A DNA stretch of 5,900 nucleotides from Micrococcales bacterium (lineage in GTDB: Bacteria > Actinomycetota > Actinomycetes > Actinomycetales > Dermatophilaceae): the NCBI GenBank assembly GCA_030452775.1, contig JAKDLQ010000146.1:1-5900 (forward strand). The letters run 5' to 3'. This document shows positions 1 through 5,622 of the stretch, piece after piece; the stretch's first letter is position 1, and every line of letters begins with the position of its first letter. The notes under the pieces were generated by a model. The model was not told the origin of the DNA. It did not search any database and was given only the letters and a program-made list of their open reading frames with translations. A program made the translations under genes and the position numbers.

Positions 1-1
1 C

Positions 2-3000
2 GACCGGGCCGGGCTGCCCGAGGACTTCCGCGCGAAGCTCGCCACGGTGCTGGCCCACTACGGCGTCACGGGCTTCGATCGGACGCCGGAGCTCGAGCAG
101 GCCGTATTCCGGATCTTCCTCGCCCAGCAGCGCTCGACACCCGAGGTGTCCCTCGCCACGGCGGTGCTGCAGCGCTGGCTCGTCGAACCCGTGCCCGCCA
201 CTCCGGACGACGCCGCCGCCAAGGACGTGCTCGACCGCCTCGTGCTGGCCACCCAGCTGCGCTTCCCTGTCATCGGCGACCTGGCTCGCAGCGTCCGCTT
301 CCGATGGTTCGAGCAGCCGCTGGTCGACGCCGACCGGCAGAAGGTGCTCGCGGGGGTGCGGGACATGGTGGCCGCCCTCGCTACCGACGACAACAGCGAG
401 CGACACGCAGCCGGCATCGATGAGCTCGCGGCAATCCCTGAGCAGATCGTCGGCTTCCTCGCCGAACGCCTCTCCGACCCCTCGGCGGAGGCGGTGCACG
501 AACGCGAACCGCTGCTCGAGGTCCTCATCAAGCGCCACTACCGTGAATACGAGCTGCACGCACTGCACACCTTCACCGAGAGCAAGCGAGCCTTAGCGAC
601 CGCCGACTACACGATCGATGGCCGTCTCACCCACCTCACGTCCACCATCGGGGCCGTATCCGAGCTCGTCCCCGGCAGCAGTCTCGACTCGGCCGTCGCA
701 AGCGATGTCTGGAGCCGCCCGGACGCCCACCACGCCGTCGTCGACCTCTACCTGCACTGGCCTGAGGAGCCGGAGCAACTCGAGGAGGCGAGTGACCACC
801 TCGCCGGGGCGCTCAGTCGATTGTCCTTCTCGAGAGAGGTCCGCCGGGTCGCCATCGCAGTCAGTGCGGGCGACGAGCGGCCGGTGCACTACTTCACCTA
901 CCGGCCGGATCCCGACGAGGACACCCCGGGCTTGAAGGAGGACCGCCTCGTCCGCGGGGTCCACCCGATGGTGGGACGACGTCTCAATCTCTGGCGCCTG
1001 CGCGCCTTCGACGTGACCCGGCTCGGTGCACCCGAGGACGTACTGCTCTACGAGTGCGTCGCCAGGGACAACCCGGAGGATCGTCGTCTGGTGGCCCTCG
1101 CCCAGGTGCGTCAGCTCATCGTGGTACGCGATGACGCCGACACCGTCACCGCCCTGCCGCACGTCGAGCGGGCCATCGCCAACTGCCTCGACGCGATCCG
1201 CCGGGTCCGCGCCGAACGGCCCGGAGACCGGCTCGACATGAACTCGGTGTGGGTGTCGATCTGGCCCCCCATCGAGGCCGACCTCGATCAGCTCACCGCG
1301 CTACAGACCAAGATCGTCCCACTCACCGTCGATGCCGGCCTCGAGGAAGTCCTCGTCCAGGGCCAGGTCGCGACCGCGCCGGGGACGCCTCCGGTCCACA
1401 TCGCCGCGCGCTTCTACTATCAGCCCGGATCCGGAGTCGTCTCGTCCATCGAGGAGCCGCCGACCGAGGGCCTCAAGCCGCTGGACGACTATGCCTCCAA
1501 GGTCATGCGCGCCAAGCGTCGTGGCCTCGTCTACCCCTACGAGCTGCAGTCCCTCATCGCCGGCGAGGGCGGCACCGTCATCGAGCACGATCTCGATGAC
1601 ACCGGGCGCCTCGTCCCGGTCGAGCGCCCGCTCGGCCTCAACAAGGCAGGCATCATCGCGGCAGTGGTCACGACACCGACCGCCCTGCATCCCGACGGCA
1701 TCCGGCGAGTCGTCCTCAGCGGGGATCCGCTGCGGTCACTCGGCTCGGTCGCCGAGGCCGAGTGCGCCCGCATCATGGCCGCCATCGATCTGGCCGAGTC
1801 ACTCCAGGTGCCGGTCGAGTGGTTCTCCCTGTCGGCCGGTGCCCGTATCTCGATGGACTCGGGGACAGAGAACATGGACTGGGTCGCTCGCGCCCTCAAA
1901 CGGATCATCGAGTTCACCCAGGCCGGCGGCGAGATCAACATCGTCGTCGCCGGCATCAACGTCGGCGCCCAGCCCTACTGGAACGCCGAGGCGACGATGC
2001 TCATGCACACCAAGGGCATCCTCGTCATGACACCTGACAGCGCCATGGTCCTCACCGGCAAACAGTCGCTCGACTTCTCCGGCGGCGTCTCGGCCGAAGA
2101 CAACTTCGGCATCGGCGGCTACGACCGGGTCATGGGACCGAACGGCCAGGCGCAGTACTGGGCCAAGAACCTCGCCGAGGCACACGGCATACTCATGGCC
2201 CACTACGAGCACTCCTACATCGCCGCTGGAGAGACGCGCCCGCGGCGAGCCCCCACCACTGACCCCTTCGACCGGGACGTCAGCAGCTACCCGCACACCC
2301 TCCCGGAGTCCGGCTTCACCACCGTCGGCGACATCTTCTCGGCGCAGACCAACGCGGAGCGCAAGAAGCCGTTCGACATCCGCACCCTCATGCGGTCCGT
2401 GGCCGACCAGGACCACGCGATGCTCGAGCGGTGGGCCACCATGGCCGACGCGGAGACGGCCGTGGTGCAGGATGCCCACCTTGGCGGCATACCCGTATGC
2501 CTCGTGGGCATCGAGTCCAAATCGGTGCCGCGGCGCGGCTTCCCGCCCACCGACGGCCCCGATACCTACACGGCCGGGACGCTCTTCCCACGCTCGTCCA
2601 AGAAGGTGGCACGGGCGATCAATGCCGCGAGCGGCAACCGCCCCGTCGTCGTCCTTGCCAACCTGTCCGGCTTCGACGGGTCCCCCGACTCGATGCGCAA
2701 CCTGCAGCTCGAGTACGGCGCCGAGATCGGTCGCGCCATCGTCAACTTCGACGGGCCTATCGTCTTTACCGTTGTGTCGCGCTATCACGGCGGCGCCTTC
2801 GTCGTCTTCTCCAAGGCGCTCAACCCGAACATGACGGTGCTCGCCATCGAGGGGTCGTTCGCCTCGGTCATCGGCGGCGCACCGGCTGCGGCCGTCGTCT
2901 TCTCCCGAGACGTCGATGCCCGGACGGCGGCCGACCCCCAGGTGCGCGACCTAGCGGTCCGGGTCGATGCCGCCGAAGGGATCGAGCGAGCCCGCCTCGC

Positions 3001-3184
3001 GACGGAACTCGAAGATCTGCGCGCTTCGGTCCGCACGGTCAAGCTCGGCGAGGTGGCTGCGGAGTTCGACCGGGTGCACAACATCCACCGCGCCGTCGAC
3101 GTGGGTTCGGTGGACGAGGTGATCAGCGCCGGTCAGCTACGCCCACGGATCATCGCCGCTCTCGAGGAGGGGCTCGATCGCTGA
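2..3184 (+). CDS. Single-chain multi-domain acyl-CoA (acetyl-CoA-type) carboxylase, C-terminal part; 5' end outside window
   Basis: The frame is open from base 2, so the GTG at 47 is internal and the true start lies upstream. Residues here count from that GTG. The order matches the C-terminal two thirds of eukaryotic acetyl-CoA carboxylase. Residues about 1-520 form the central region: F321 opens a stretch with VLLYECVARDNPEDRRL, and V495-YPYEL follows a basic KRRG segment, as in yeast ACC. The carboxyltransferase N half spans about 530-760 and has the conserved SAGARI motif (R600) and TGKQSLDFSGG. The C half spans about 800-1045 and has ANLSGF (871-876), RYHGG (R912) and GGAPAA (943-948). 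These halves form the crotonase folds that move the carboxyl group from carboxybiotin to acyl-CoA, giving malonyl-CoA or a longer analogue for lipid synthesis. No biotin-attachment MKM motif is visible, so the biotin carboxylase and carrier domains should lie upstream, giving about 1,800 residues in all. The acyl substrate cannot be read from sequence. Leu183 is a rare TTA codon (593-595). Confidence 0.93.
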   Translation, partial: DRAGLPEDFRAKLATVLAHYGVTGFDRTPELEQAVFRIFLAQQRSTPEVSLATAVLQRWLVEPVPATPDDAAAKDVLDRLVLATQLRFPVIGDLARSVRFRWFEQPLVDADRQKVLAGVRDMVAALATDDNSERHAAGIDELAAIPEQIVGFLAERLSDPSAEAVHEREPLLEVLIKRHYREYELHALHTFTESKRALATADYTIDGRLTHLTSTIGAVSELVPGSSLDSAVASDVWSRPDAHHAVVDLYLHWPEEPEQLEEASDHLAGALSRLSFSREVRRVAIAVSAGDERPVHYFTYRPDPDEDTPGLKEDRLVRGVHPMVGRRLNLWRLRAFDVTRLGAPEDVLLYECVARDNPEDRRLVALAQVRQLIVVRDDADTVTALPHVERAIANCLDAIRRVRAERPGDRLDMNSVWVSIWPPIEADLDQLTALQTKIVPLTVDAGLEEVLVQGQVATAPGTPPVHIAARFYYQPGSGVVSSIEEPPTEGLKPLDDYASKVMRAKRRGLVYPYELQSLIAGEGGTVIEHDLDDTGRLVPVERPLGLNKAGIIAAVVTTPTALHPDGIRRVVLSGDPLRSLGSVAEAECARIMAAIDLAESLQVPVEWFSLSAGARISMDSGTENMDWVARALKRIIEFTQAGGEINIVVAGINVGAQPYWNAEATMLMHTKGILVMTPDSAMVLTGKQSLDFSGGVSAEDNFGIGGYDRVMGPNGQAQYWAKNLAEAHGILMAHYEHSYIAAGETRPRRAPTTDPFDRDVSSYPHTLPESGFTTVGDIFSAQTNAERKKPFDIRTLMRSVADQDHAMLERWATMADAETAVVQDAHLGGIPVCLVGIESKSVPRRGFPPTDGPDTYTAGTLFPRSSKKVARAINAASGNRPVVVLANLSGFDGSPDSMRNLQLEYGAEIGRAIVNFDGPIVFTVVSRYHGGAFVVFSKALNPNMTVLAIEGSFASVIGGAPAAAVVFSRDVDARTAADPQVRDLAVRVDAAEGIERARLATELEDLRASVRTVKLGEVAAEFDRVHNIHRAVDVGSVDEVISAGQLRPRIIAALEEGLDR

Positions 3185-3247
3185 CGCCGACGAGCCGATG
3201 CTGGTGGTAGGTCAGGTGGTCGTCCGGGGCCTCGCGACCCGGGATCC

Positions 3248-3302
3248 TGTGGACGACGGGGCCACTCGAGTCGAGGGCGTGTGGACGACGGGGCCACTCG
3301 AG
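3248..3302. repeat. Direct repeat pair A (23 bp, twice, period 32)
   Basis: Two exact 23-bp copies lie at 3248-3270 and 3280-3302, separated by 9 bp. The shared core is GGACGACGGGGCCACTCGAG. The 32-bp period is not a multiple of three and no credible protein spans it, so the repeat is non-coding. It lies 63 bp past the carboxylase stop codon, in the gap between convergent genes. GTCGTCC at 3219-3225 can also pair with GGACGAC in the first copy (3251-3257). The function is unknown; it could be part of a dispersed intergenic repeat or a protein-binding site. Confidence 0.85.
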
Positions 3303-3327
3303 ATGGCAAGGGGGGCATCACGTCGGG

Positions 3328-3383
3328 GATCCGGCCATGAAGTCCGGTTCCCACGGGACTATGCCGGACTTCGTGGCCGGATC
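3328..3383 (+). terminator. Long hairpin between convergent genes, possible terminator
   Basis: Arms 3328-3347 and 3364-3383 form a 20-bp stem around a 16-nt loop. In RNA read from the + strand the one imperfect position is a U-G wobble (3338 with 3373); in RNA from the - strand it is an A-C mismatch. The fold therefore favours a transcript coming from the carboxylase gene. There is no T-tract after the stem, so this is not a canonical intrinsic terminator, although GC-rich actinobacteria often lack one. The stem is seen directly; the terminator role is inferred from position. Confidence 0.4.
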
Positions 3384-3419
3384 GGCTCAGCCAACCGGAC
3401 TTCGTGGCCGGATCGGCTC
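3328..3419. repeat. Repeat B cluster: two direct copies (25 bp, period 31) plus one inverted copy
   Basis: Exact 25-bp copies lie at 3364-3388 and 3395-3419, sharing CCGGACTTCGTGGCCGGATC followed by GGCTC. A reverse-complement copy of the first 20 bases lies at 3328-3347 with a single difference at T3338. The inverted copy can pair with either direct copy, but not both at once. The cluster sits between the ends of two convergent genes, a common place for dispersed palindromic repeats. Copy number elsewhere in the genome cannot be judged from this window. Confidence 0.85.
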
Positions 3420-3455
3420 GCCCTGCCGACGCGGAGGGGCCTTAGGGCCAACTAT

Positions 3456-3710
3456 TCACTCATGGGCGGCCCGGAACCATCGCATCCCGCCGATGAAGGC
3501 GCACAGCACGCCCAGCCCGCCGATAACGAGGCCGGCGGCGAGCCAGACCACCAGGCGGGCTGAGTTGTCGGCGGCGCTCCCGCCGCTCATGCTGCCGCCC
3601 AGCAGGCCGGCGAGCGGCGCCAGAACGGCGACGAGGCCCCCCAGGATGGTCATCCAGAAACCGGCTGGGACAGGTTTGGTCTCTGGGGGATCGGTGTGCG
3701 TGACGCTCAT
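3456..3710 (-). CDS. Small two-helix membrane protein, 84 aa
   Basis: I do not recognise a named family. The protein has a short proline-rich polar N-terminus (residues 1-17), a hydrophobic helix at about 18-39, a Gly/Ser/Ala-rich linker with D48-N49, a second helix at about 53-75, and a short tail with aromatic and basic residues (RWFRAAH). This predicts a hairpin in the cytoplasmic membrane with both ends probably on the same side. AAGGAG (read on the - strand, 3716-3721) lies five bases before the ATG and fixes the start. The gene follows the cupin gene on the same strand after an 83-bp gap that contains a 13-bp tandem repeat, so it may have its own promoter or regulation. It ends facing the carboxylase gene. 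The reading frame is well supported; the function is unknown. Confidence 0.8.
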   Translation of the reverse strand: MSVTHTDPPETKPVPAGFWMTILGGLVAVLAPLAGLLGGSMSGGSAADNSARLVVWLAAGLVIGGLGVLCAFIGGMRWFRAAHE

Positions 3711-3730
3711 TGCCGCTCCTTATAGAGTTC

Positions 3731-3768
3731 GATTCTCGGGGCTGATTCTCGGGGCTGATTCTCAGGTT
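3731..3768. repeat. 13-bp tandem repeat upstream of the small membrane protein gene
   Basis: GATTCTCGGGGCT occurs at 3731-3743 and 3744-3756, followed by a partial third copy at 3757-3768 that starts GATTCTC and then diverges. Read on the gene strand this is GAGAATC at 13-bp steps, ending about 20 bp before the start codon of the 84-residue protein. The spacing is just over one helical turn, so the copies would face nearly the same side of DNA. It could be an operator array or simple slippage; no promoter boxes are clear enough to decide. Confidence 0.75.
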
Positions 3769-3793
3769 GGTGCTCTGACGGTCGGTCGGGTGC

Positions 3794-4129
3794 CTAGAGG
3801 CTCTTGACGACCGTGAGCAGCACGGTACTGTCCTCGAGCGCTTCGAGCCCGTGCCGCGTGTCGGGGATAACGATGAGATCACCAGAGACGCCTTCCCACG
3901 AGGCCGCGTCGGAGAAGACGCGGACCCGGCCGCCGAGGACGTGGAGGGTGGACTCACCCGGACTCTCGTGCTCCGCCAGCCCCTGCCCGGCCAGCAGGGC
4001 GATCACCGTCTGGCGCAACTGGTGCTCGTGCCCTCCGTAGACGGTCTGGGCGCTGCGGCCCGTCGTCCCCGAGCGCGCCAGCTTCAGTTGCGCACGGGCG
4101 AGGGCGATCAGTGAGTGCTTCTCCACCAT
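3794..4129 (-). CDS. Small cupin-domain protein, 111 aa
   Basis: This is a single-domain cupin, a small beta-barrel that usually holds a metal ion or small ligand. Residues 34-46 carry a GHEHQLRQT-type segment. Cupin motif 1 is recognisable around H54-E59 (HESPGE) through G66-G67-R68. Motif 2 is the GDLIVIPDTRH segment (83-93) with H93. Related small actinobacterial cupins share the HQLRQT, HESPGE and VIP..RH blocks but have no established reaction. A sensing or protective role is possible, and no substrate can be assigned. The start is placed at the ATG of MVEK because AAGGAG (4134-4139 on the - strand) lies four bases before it; an in-frame ATG at 4177 would add 16 Arg/Pro-rich residues that look untranslated. 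The gene sits 69 bp downstream of the five-helix membrane protein and upstream of the 84-residue protein, probably co-transcribed with the former. Confidence 0.85.
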   Translation of the reverse strand: MVEKHSLIALARAQLKLARSGTTGRSAQTVYGGHEHQLRQTVIALLAGQGLAEHESPGESTLHVLGGRVRVFSDAASWEGVSGDLIVIPDTRHGLEALEDSTVLLTVVKSL

Positions 4130-4133
4130 GGGT

Positions 4134-4139
4134 CTCCTT
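4134..4139 (-). promoter_or_regulatory. Ribosome binding site that decides the cupin start
   Basis: Read on the - strand this is AAGGAG, four bases before the ATG at 4129. It supports the shorter 111-residue cupin over the start at 4177, which would place this site inside the coding region. Confidence 0.75.
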
Positions 4140-4198
4140 GCTGGCCAGGGACGCCGAGCGCCGGATCCGGGGGCCAAGCGTCATCGTCGGGGCTGACC

Positions 4199-4663
4199 TC
4201 AGTCTCGCAGGCGGGCAAGCGCGAGACCGACCGGGACGCTGACAAGCAGCAGCACGACCAAGGAGGTGAACCCTGCCCGCACCCACCGCGGCCCCGGTCC
4301 CCGGCGGATCCGGACCACGACGAGCGCCAACGCGACGACGAGCAGCAGGCCGCCGAGGTCGAGCAGCCACGTCAGCTCGGCGAGGGTGCCGACGAGCACG
4401 AGCGCGTTGCCGAGGATCCACGTGCCGAACTCGCCGGCGAGGGCGATGTCGCTCGGTCGACCGGGCGAAAGGAAGGCTCGCCCCAGGGCCAGTCCCAGGG
4501 TCCCGACCCCGCAGACGAGCACGAGGTAGGCCGTCGCCCAGCTCGTGCGTTCGCTCGGGATCTGCGCGGTCGCCGCCGCGACGAGGCCCCCGGCAATGAT
4601 GCTGGCGACGGCAACGACCAACGCGGGGCCAACCTGCCTGCCTCGCACGGCAACGGTGTCCAT
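4199..4663 (-). CDS. Integral membrane protein with about five helices, 154 aa
   Basis: I do not recognise a named family. Hydrophobic segments at about residues 11-33, 43-65, 79-97, 99-117 and 130-150 predict five membrane helices. A basic loop (RIRRGPGPRWVR, 118-129) between helices 4 and 5 is probably cytoplasmic. Helix 3 and its edge contain E78, W82, N86 and E96, the only notable polar residues in the membrane part. The start is taken as the ATG of MDTVAV because GGGGAGG lies nine bases upstream; the ATG at 4672 directly abuts that site and is a poor start. The gene is first in a same-strand run with the cupin and the 84-residue protein and diverges from the PCD-VOC gene. A weak TAAATT box at 4712-4717 on the - strand could serve its promoter. 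The reading frame is well supported; the role is unknown. Confidence 0.75.
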   Translation of the reverse strand: MDTVAVRGRQVGPALVVAVASIIAGGLVAAATAQIPSERTSWATAYLVLVCGVGTLGLALGRAFLSPGRPSDIALAGEFGTWILGNALVLVGTLAELTWLLDLGGLLLVVALALVVVRIRRGPGPRWVRAGFTSLVVLLLVSVPVGLALARLRD

Positions 4664-4672
4664 CAAGGCCAT

Positions 4673-4679
4673 CCTCCCC
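4673..4679 (-). promoter_or_regulatory. Ribosome binding site that decides the membrane-protein start
   Basis: Read on the - strand this is GGGGAGG. It is nine bases before the ATG at 4663 and zero bases before the ATG at 4672, so translation most likely begins at 4663. Confidence 0.65.
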
Positions 4680-4728
4680 GGGCCAGCGCGGTCGCGGCCG
4701 GCTCATCCCCAATTTACACGGCCGTGGC

Positions 4729-4740
4729 AGGAGGAAACCA
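4729..4740 (+). promoter_or_regulatory. Orphan Shine-Dalgarno followed by ATG
   Basis: AGGAGG at 4729-4734 lies five bases before an ATG at 4740-4742, the best-looking translation start in the window. The reading frame begins MVEKPAQRH and runs 88 codons to a stop at 5004-5006, but most of it overlaps the PCD-VOC gene in another frame and reads as Arg/Ser/Pro-rich shadow. The frame enters the 18-bp inverted repeat within four codons. It could start a leader peptide, or be the remnant start of a gene disrupted by the palindrome. Confidence 0.5.
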
Positions 4741-4751
4741 TGGTCGAGAAG

Positions 4752-4801
4752 CCAGCCCAGCGGCATACGACCGCAGTGCCTGCCGTATGCCGCTGGGCTG
4801 G
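4752..4801. repeat. Perfect 18-bp inverted repeat with nested small hairpin
   Basis: The left arm CCAGCCCAGCGGCATACG (4752-4769) is the exact reverse complement of the right arm (4784-4801). Inside the 14-nt loop, GCAG (4773-4776) can pair with CTGC (4780-4783) around TGC. The element lies between the divergent starts of the five-helix membrane protein and the PCD-VOC protein, 37 bp before the latter. No T-tract follows. It could be a dispersed palindromic repeat, a 5'-leader RNA structure or an operator. Confidence 0.88.
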
Positions 4802-4837
4802 GCGGCCGCGGAGCGCTGGGGGTGGGATGATGGACCG

Positions 4838-5494
4838 ATGGAAGCACTCACTACCCAGCAGATTCTCGACGCGCGCCTCGGCGACTGGCGACGGCTCGCC
4901 CGGGCGCTCCACGCTCGGTTCCGCACCGGCAGCTTCACCGCCGGACTCGCCTTCGTCACCGCGATCACCGAGGCGGCCCAGGCGGCCAACCACCATCCAG
5001 ACGTGACGTTGACCTACCCGTTCGTCGATCTGTCGCTCATCAGCCACGACGTCGGAGCGCTCACCCAGCGCGACGTCGACCTGGCCGGACGGATCAGCGA
5101 GATCGCCCGCGAACAGGGGATCAGCGCCGAACCGGGCGCCGTGGCCGAGATCGAACTCGGGCTCGACACCGCCGATGCCGCCGCGCTCGCCCCCTTCTGG
5201 GCGGCCCTGCTCACCGGCAGCCCCGATGCGGTCGACGACGAAGGCGATGTCCTCGACCCGGGTGGGCGGGTGCCGCTGCTGTGGTTCCAGCACACCGACG
5301 CCCACGACACGCCGCGTCAGCGCTTCCACCTCGATGTCTGGGTGCCGCACGACCTCGCAGAGAAGCGGATCGCAGCCGCGGTCGCGGCCGGCGGCATAAT
5401 CGTCGACAATGCGAACGCACCGTCCTTCGTCGTGCTTGCCGACCCGGAGGGCAACCGGGCCTGCGTGTGCACCTGTCTCGACCGGCAGTCCTGA
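4838..5494 (+). CDS. Pterin-4a-carbinolamine dehydratase (PCD/DCoH) domain fused to a glyoxalase-like (VOC) domain, 218 aa
   Basis: Residues about 1-95 are a PCD domain, the family that dehydrates 4a-hydroxytetrahydrobiopterin to recycle the pterin cofactor of aromatic amino acid hydroxylases. The active-site block is H52-H53-P54, Y60, H70 and D79, with the family's exact spacing. The acidic or basic residue usual four places before the first His is Q48 here. Residues about 102-215 form a glyoxalase-like half with an AEIELGLD strand (103-110), RFHLDVWV (H164) and DPEGN (202-206), typical of VOC metal-dependent folds. This two-domain arrangement occurs in actinobacteria, usually annotated only as a VOC family protein; its real substrate is not established. 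The ATG at 4838 is the only in-frame start at the domain boundary, but the ribosome site before it is weak (GGGGGTGGG about 11 bases upstream). The frame stays open back to 4115, but that part is antisense to the membrane-protein gene. No hydroxylase partner is present nearby. Confidence 0.88.
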   Translation: MEALTTQQILDARLGDWRRLARALHARFRTGSFTAGLAFVTAITEAAQAANHHPDVTLTYPFVDLSLISHDVGALTQRDVDLAGRISEIAREQGISAEPGAVAEIELGLDTADAAALAPFWAALLTGSPDAVDDEGDVLDPGGRVPLLWFQHTDAHDTPRQRFHLDVWVPHDLAEKRIAAAVAAGGIIVDNANAPSFVVLADPEGNRACVCTCLDRQS

Positions 5495-5519
5495 GGCGGC
5501 ACTCGCCCGTCGGGCGCCG

Positions 5520-5622
5520 ATGACCGAGCACTCGCAAGATCATCCCCGGCCCGACCCGGCCGGGACGTGGCGGCGCGGCAAAACGACGGTCATCCGCGCG
5601 CTGGTCAGGCCGCTGTGGTCCA
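5520..5622 (+). other. Possible truncated gene start between PCD-VOC and the toxin
   Basis: An ATG at 5520 opens a frame that reads MTEHSQDHPRPDPAG and then a basic, hydrophobic stretch (GKTTVIRALVRPLW). The first 34 residues resemble a natural actinobacterial N-terminus. Past 5622 the frame runs antisense through the toxin gene and becomes Arg/Gly-rich until a stop at 5798. No ribosome binding site is convincing. It may be the stump of a gene cut by acquisition of the toxin locus, or chance. No family is recognised. Confidence 0.25.
5545..5564. terminator. Short GC hairpin between convergent genes
   Basis: CCCGGCC (5545-5551) pairs with GGCCGGG (5558-5564) around a 6-nt loop, 50 bp after the PCD-VOC stop and 58 bp beyond the toxin stop on the other strand. 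There is no T-tract. A stem this short can arise by chance in GC-rich DNA, so the terminator role is tentative. Confidence 0.25.

Noticed and set aside
2486..2501. Palindrome GGCATAC-CC-GTATGCC inside the carboxylase, sharing a core with the 4752-4801 element
   Set aside because: It is only 7 bp per arm, encodes conserved residues (GGIPVCL), and the shared core is short enough to be coincidence.
1799..2788. Long open frame (329 codons) on the - strand inside the carboxylase gene
   Set aside because: It lies entirely antisense to strongly conserved carboxyltransferase sequence, its product is Gly/Val/Arg/Asp-rich without motifs, and long antisense frames are expected from GC-rich codon use.
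3248..3419. CRISPR-like array suggested by ~31-32 bp periods
   Set aside because: There are only two copies of each of two different repeats, gaps are 6-9 bp rather than spacer length, and no cas genes are present.
3198..3563. Possible + strand gene across the repeat region
   Set aside because: Repeat periods of 31 and 32 bp break any frame, there is no ribosome site, and its end is antisense to the 84-residue membrane protein.
4664..4739. Promoter for the divergent genes (TAAATT on - strand at 4712-4717)
   Set aside because: Only four of six bases match a -10 box and no matching -35 box is seen, so I do not list it as a separate feature.
4115..4837. In-frame upstream extension of the PCD-VOC gene
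   Set aside because: It is antisense to the five-helix membrane protein, is highly charged and low in complexity, and precedes the natural PCD domain start; it also reads through the palindrome.
3954..4847. 297-codon open frame on the - strand over the cupin and membrane-protein genes
   Set aside because: It is Arg/Pro-rich shadow in another frame; the membrane-protein frame has clear helices and a good ribosome site, and the cupin frame has clear motifs.
5504..5516. Tiny stem CGCCC-GTC-GGGCG after the PCD-VOC stop
   Set aside because: A five-bp stem without a T-tract is expected by chance in this base composition.
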